Shown: positions 6,068-8,642 of the stretch, in pieces
How the letters are laid out: each line of letters opens with the position of its first letter
Numbering within the stretch: the first letter of the stretch is position 1
Assembly (NCBI GenBank): GCA_945862475.1
Contig: CAMAYW010000079.1
Location: 1 to 8,642 of the forward strand
Direction of reading: 5' to 3'
Source: Bacteriovorax stolpii
GTDB lineage: Bacteria; Bdellovibrionota; Bacteriovoracia; Bacteriovoracales; Bacteriovoracaceae
Length of the DNA stretch: 8,642 bases
Program-made: the position numbers and the translations under genes
The notes under the pieces: model-generated
What the model was told of the DNA's origin: nothing
Databases searched by the model: none
The model's input: the letters and a program-made list of their open reading frames with translations, nothing else

Positions 6068-7411
6068 TTATTTTCTTCTTAACCTTCTATAACGCCGCTT
6101 TCCATAGCGGCGTTTTCTTGTTTCTTTCAAGTTATCCTGTAGATCCTTTATATAAACTGCTAATTCTCGCCTAAAATGTACTTCTCCAGCTTCTCCAATG
6201 TTCTCAACATCTAAAAACCAGTGATTATCCTTGGCCTCATTTTCAATCATGGTAAAATTGACTTTAGCTTTCTCAGAGACTACTCGCCATGGATTGTTAT
6301 CAACTTCTTCTGAAAATGTTTTTGCATGCATTGGACTAGAGGTGATTTCAAAACTAGGTTTACCGAAAAGGCTTCTCGGAAATTGCATGATTTCTGATAA
6401 ATGCCTATCTCCAGAAATAAAGACAAACGGAGTTTTCATTTGCTTAAGCTCGGCTACAAAATCTTGAAAGTTTTCAGGATGATTTCCTTCATAGGACTCA
6501 TAGGAGTGGTAGCCACCAAAAAACTGATCACCTTTAATAACAAGACTTGGTGTTACTTCTTCTCTTAACTTTGAATAAAACCAAGCGGATTGATCAAGAC
6601 CAAGATGAGAACCTGATTTCTCTTCTGTTCTAAAACTTCTTCCATCAAGAAAATAAAGATTAAAGTCACCAAGTGAGAGTAATCCGCCAACTCCAACCGA
6701 TTGATTCCAGTCATCATTTGATAATTCTTGTGCAAAAAACGCCTCAAAAATTTCCTTAGCTTCATTTTTATATTTAAAGTCTCTGTTTCCATTATTAAAA
6801 CCATAATCATGGTCATCCCATAATCCATGTGTTGGAATCAGTTTCTGTTGAAAATAAATTGGAAATCTTAGCCTCGCATCGACATATCTCTCCCAGATAA
6901 TTTCTGGGGTCGTTTGAGTGTATGAATTTGCTGATGTTTGATCGGCGTATACGTTATCACCGATCATGAGAAGGTATTCCGGATTTTTTGAAACAAGTGT
7001 GTCCCATATTTTAAAATGTTTTGAATAAAAATCACTGAGACAAGAAACGACTGCTATCTTAAGTTTGGACTCTTCTTTTTGACCTCGGCCAACGAGCCTT
7101 TGGTCTACAATTTTTTCATTTTCAAATACATATAAATTGTAAATTTTGCTATTGTCTCTTGAGAAAACGGCCTTATGGACACCATAGTCAGAGAAACCTC
7201 TTGTTATGATTTTTGTTTCCTCAGGACTAATAATTATTCCACTTTCATCTCTTAATTGAAATTTGAGTAGTCTCTCTTTTTTAGCAACGATGCTAAATTC
7301 CACTTCTTTGGTGTTCGTAACCCCTTGAAGGATGGAAAGTTTATCTGTTCTCTTTGACGGTAATCTCGAGCATCCAATAAGAAAAATAAATAATAAGAAG
7401 TAGAGTTTCAA
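6068..7411 (-). CDS. PhoD-like metallophosphatase (alkaline phosphatase D family) lipoprotein
   Basis: The protein has 447 residues. The N-terminus MKLYFLLFIFLIGC is a lipoprotein signal with Cys14 as the lipid-modified residue; Ser at +2 suggests the outer membrane by the E. coli rule. Family landmarks in order: AVVSCLSD (120-127), MIGDNVYADQ (metal ligands near D152, N153), GLWDDHDYGFNN (196-207), FLDGRSFR (254-261), and FISGDRHLSEI (331-341, with D335 and H337), then FEITSSP. PhoD-family enzymes hydrolyse phosphate monoesters or diesters, using metal ions, outside the cytoplasm; the substrate here is unknown. The TTG start at 7411 is chosen because AGGA lies 8 bases upstream and gives the complete lipoprotein signal; its TTGA overlaps the maf stop, implying coupling. 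Odd: residues 431-447 form a tail with 12 Arg/Lys out of 17, and the DNA encoding it is also the terminator of the convergent gene. Confidence 0.88.
   Translation of the reverse strand: MKLYFLLFIFLIGCSRLPSKRTDKLSILQGVTNTKEVEFSIVAKKERLLKFQLRDESGIIISPEETKIITRGFSDYGVHKAVFSRDNSKIYNLYVFENEKIVDQRLVGRGQKEESKLKIAVVSCLSDFYSKHFKIWDTLVSKNPEYLLMIGDNVYADQTSANSYTQTTPEIIWERYVDARLRFPIYFQQKLIPTHGLWDDHDYGFNNGNRDFKYKNEAKEIFEAFFAQELSNDDWNQSVGVGGLLSLGDFNLYFLDGRSFRTEEKSGSHLGLDQSAWFYSKLREEVTPSLVIKGDQFFGGYHSYESYEGNHPENFQDFVAELKQMKTPFVFISGDRHLSEIMQFPRSLFGKPSFEITSSPMHAKTFSEEVDNNPWRVVSEKAKVNFTMIENEAKDNHWFLDVENIGEAGEVHFRRELAVYIKDLQDNLKETRKRRYGKRRYRRLRRK
6091..6126 (+). terminator. Intrinsic terminator of the 899-residue protein gene, inside the convergent phosphatase gene
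   Basis: AACGCCGCT (6091-6099) and AGCGGCGTT (6106-6114) are perfect 9-bp arms with a 6-base loop. The stem is GC-rich in otherwise AT-rich DNA and is followed on the plus strand by a T-rich tail (TTTTCTTGTTTCTTT from 6113). It begins 24 bases after the plus-strand stop. It is read only on the plus strand: on the minus strand the hairpin is followed by A/G-rich sequence and is coding (Lys433 to Tyr441 of the phosphatase). Confidence 0.85.
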
Positions 7412-8010
7412 AGTGAATATCCTAAATTTAGAAGATGAGTTGTAAGTTCGATAAGTGGTAGACCTATAATTGATGTGTGATCATTCATTTCGATTTCTTC
7501 AAAAAGCTTTATGCCTTTTGATTCCAATTTATAACTTCCGGCACAATCAAGGGGTAGATCCTCTTTGACGTAAGAATGAATTTGACTCAAATTGAGAGGC
7601 CTCATTTTTAATCTTGTTCTATTCACAAAACTTATGTGACCTTTGGGATAGATAAGAGTCACAGCTGTAATGAGTTCGTGGGTTTTTCCTTGTAAGAGGG
7701 AAATTTGTTCTGTTGCTTTCTCTATCGTCTTTGGTTTTCCAAAGATTTGTCCATCCAACGATAAGACCTGATCTGAACCAATCACACATGCATCAGGTCT
7801 TATCACAAAAACGGCCTCAGCCTTGTATTTTGAAAGTAATAACGAAAGTTCTGATGGCGAATGATTTTCTTGTTTTATTTTTTCTTCATCAACTCCGGGG
7901 CCCATCATTTCAAATTCCCAACCAAGTTGAGTGAGAAGTGCTCCTCTGTATTTTGAGGTTGAGGCGAGAATGAGTGGATAGGGGTTTTTCAATGATTTAT
8001 TTTTTCCCAT
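7408..8010 (-). CDS. Maf/YceF-type nucleoside triphosphate pyrophosphatase
   Basis: The ATG at 8010 gives 200 residues, the usual Maf length, with the core beginning at residue 12. The frame stays open upstream to 8118, but those extra 36 residues have no family counterpart. Landmarks: ILASTSKYRGALL (14-26), VDEEK (40-44), IGSDQV with the catalytic aspartate D80, DGQIFGKP (86-93), PLDCAGSYKLES (about 153-164) and GLPLIEL (183-189). The CAGSYK and GLPLI elements fit the YceF subfamily, whose E. coli member cleaves 7-methyl-GTP to the monophosphate and pyrophosphate, better than the dTTP/UTP-type Maf (YhdE). The enzyme is cytoplasmic and thought to clean non-canonical nucleotides. The first 22 bases overlap the upstream 101-residue gene and no clear Shine-Dalgarno is present, so initiation probably depends on coupling. 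A TTG at 7992 overlapping that gene's stop is an alternative start. Confidence 0.92.
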   Translation of the reverse strand: MGKNKSLKNPYPLILASTSKYRGALLTQLGWEFEMMGPGVDEEKIKQENHSPSELSLLLSKYKAEAVFVIRPDACVIGSDQVLSLDGQIFGKPKTIEKATEQISLLQGKTHELITAVTLIYPKGHISFVNRTRLKMRPLNLSQIHSYVKEDLPLDCAGSYKLESKGIKLFEEIEMNDHTSIIGLPLIELTTHLLNLGYSL

Positions 8011-8294
8011 ATTTTTAAGCACAATATTCTGTCCTGTTTGAGATCTTTCCAGGGAAAATCTAAAATGATATCCCTCGTTGGTGATCTGTTTATTCCTGCA
8101 GCTATGCAACTTTTGCAAAGTGTAAGAGTATAGTATTTCCGATAGAAGGCGTAGATGGCCTGATGCTTTTCTTCTTTAGTAACGGCCTCGCTCAAGTTCG
8201 TTTGAAGTTTTTTCGCATGCGAGCTGACTATTTCATTAAGTTTTTTTGTTTCTTTATTTTCTGGATCAAGATACCAGTCGAGAGGAACGATCAT
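7989..8294 (-). CDS. Conserved-context hypothetical protein with CxxC, 101 residues
   Basis: This soluble, charged, helix-rich protein has no signal peptide or membrane segment. Its ATG shares an ATGA overlap with the stop of the ROK kinase gene, and its 3' end overlaps the maf start by 22 bases. Such packing strongly supports it as a real, coupled gene. Visible features: MIVPLDWYLDPENKE at the start, a Lys-rich helical stretch (18-45), an aromatic AFYRKYYTL (49-57), then LCKSC (C60, C63), a C-x-x-C pair that could bind metal or be redox-active although only one such pair is present, then INRSPTRDIILDFPWKDL. A third Cys is at 92. I recognise no family. The position between a sugar kinase and a nucleotide pyrophosphatase suggests a cytoplasmic metabolic or regulatory role, which is only inference. 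Confidence 0.75.
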   Translation of the reverse strand: MIVPLDWYLDPENKETKKLNEIVSSHAKKLQTNLSEAVTKEEKHQAIYAFYRKYYTLTLCKSCIAAGINRSPTRDIILDFPWKDLKQDRILCLKIWEKINH

Positions 8295-8642
8295 TTTCCA
8301 AAAACCTCATCAATAATGTGGGCAGCACCACCATAGATAGCACCTTTTTCTGAGGACAAATGGGCTGTGACAATTTTTACTTTCCCTTTAATGGAAAAGT
8401 GAACGAGTTCATCAAATTTTTTCAAGATAACATTGTTAAAAGCCACTCCAAGCTTGGAAACTCCACCACCAATAATGAAAGCTTGAGGACCAAATAAAAC
8501 GCCCATCGAGACAAGACCTGTTGCTAATTCTTGGGCAATCGTATCGATTATTGAAATCGCTTTTAAATTTCCTGAGTTAAATTCAGTTCCTAATTTTTCA
8601 ATGGTCCATTCCTCTCTTGTAAGTTCAGAGATAGTCTGCTTA
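8291..8642 (-). CDS. ROK-family sugar kinase, C-terminal part (start off the right edge)
   Basis: The frame is open from the right edge to the TGA at 8293-8291 and covers the last 117 residues. It has the ROK C-terminal signature: a helix IIDTIAQELATGLVSMGVLFGPQAF, then IIGGGVS (the glycine-rich GGGVS nucleotide-site loop), a short divergent stretch, and SSEKGAIYGGAAHI near the end, as in bacterial glucokinases and N-acetylhexosamine/fructokinases of the family. An ATG at 8506 is inside the conserved fold and is not the start. The sugar specificity and the zinc-binding motif of the family lie upstream of the window, so glucokinase is a guess. It is the first visible gene of the four-gene minus-strand unit, overlapping the next gene by 4 bases. 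Confidence 0.85.
   Translation of the reverse strand, partial: KQTISELTREEWTIEKLGTEFNSGNLKAISIIDTIAQELATGLVSMGVLFGPQAFIIGGGVSKLGVAFNNVILKKFDELVHFSIKGKVKIVTAHLSSEKGAIYGGAAHIIDEVFGK

Noticed and set aside
6565..6828. Open frame of 87 codons on the minus strand
   Set aside because: It is a shifted frame inside the phosphatase gene over its WDDHD and LDGRSFR region; the phosphatase frame is clearly the real one.
8011..8118. 36-residue N-terminal extension of Maf
   Set aside because: It overlaps the 101-residue gene, has no counterpart in the Maf family, and the ATG at 8010 gives the normal length.
8291..8506. Separate 71-residue protein starting at 8506
   Set aside because: The frame is open to the window edge and the upstream residues continue the ROK fold, so this is an internal methionine of a larger protein.

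Overview
The window is AT-rich and densely coded, with very short gaps, several 4-base gene overlaps and some TTG starts. The gene content points to a Gram-negative bacterium with an outer membrane: an outer-membrane beta-barrel, a lipoprotein, SrkA, Maf of the YceF type and a YcgR-like PilZ protein. The AT-rich composition, a PilZ protein in an isolated setting and a very large Cys-rich secreted protein of no known family suggest a low-GC member of Bdellovibrionota (Bacteriovorax/Halobacteriovorax-like). That assignment is an inference from style and content; no marker gene proves it.

Layout. (1) 1-706, minus: N-terminal 235 residues of an exported beta-barrel protein resembling the YaiO family, running off the left edge. 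(2) 707-781: short divergent control region with a plausible promoter and a 10-bp palindrome. (3) 782-1603, plus: YcgR-like protein with a C-terminal PilZ (c-di-GMP binding) domain. (4) 1607-2077, minus: small secreted protein of unknown function, convergent with the PilZ gene. (5) 2163-3197, minus: srkA, a stress-response protein kinase, ending in a hairpin. (6) 3368-6067, plus: an 899-residue secreted protein with a Cys-rich N-terminus, a helical middle, a Ser/Asn/Gly-rich linker and a short charged C-terminal module. It is followed by an intrinsic terminator that lies inside the convergent gene. (7) 6068-8642, minus: a tight unit, in order of transcription, of a ROK-family sugar kinase (partial), a 101-residue unknown protein with a CxxC, a Maf/YceF nucleotide pyrophosphatase, and a PhoD-like phosphatase lipoprotein with an Arg/Lys-rich tail.

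How they may work together. The four minus-strand genes on the right overlap end to start and are very likely co-transcribed and translationally coupled. Their common theme, if there is one, is sugar/nucleotide phosphate metabolism. The divergent beta-barrel and PilZ genes share a 75-bp control region, so c-di-GMP signalling and an envelope protein may be co-regulated. The 899-residue protein is a single-gene unit with its own ribosome site and terminator.

No mobile element, CRISPR array, tRNA, rRNA or recognisable defence system was seen. I do not see a clearly new multi-gene system. The least explained items are the 899-residue protein and the 101-residue protein embedded in the kinase-maf-phosphatase unit. 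No gene-free stretch exceeds 300 bases.
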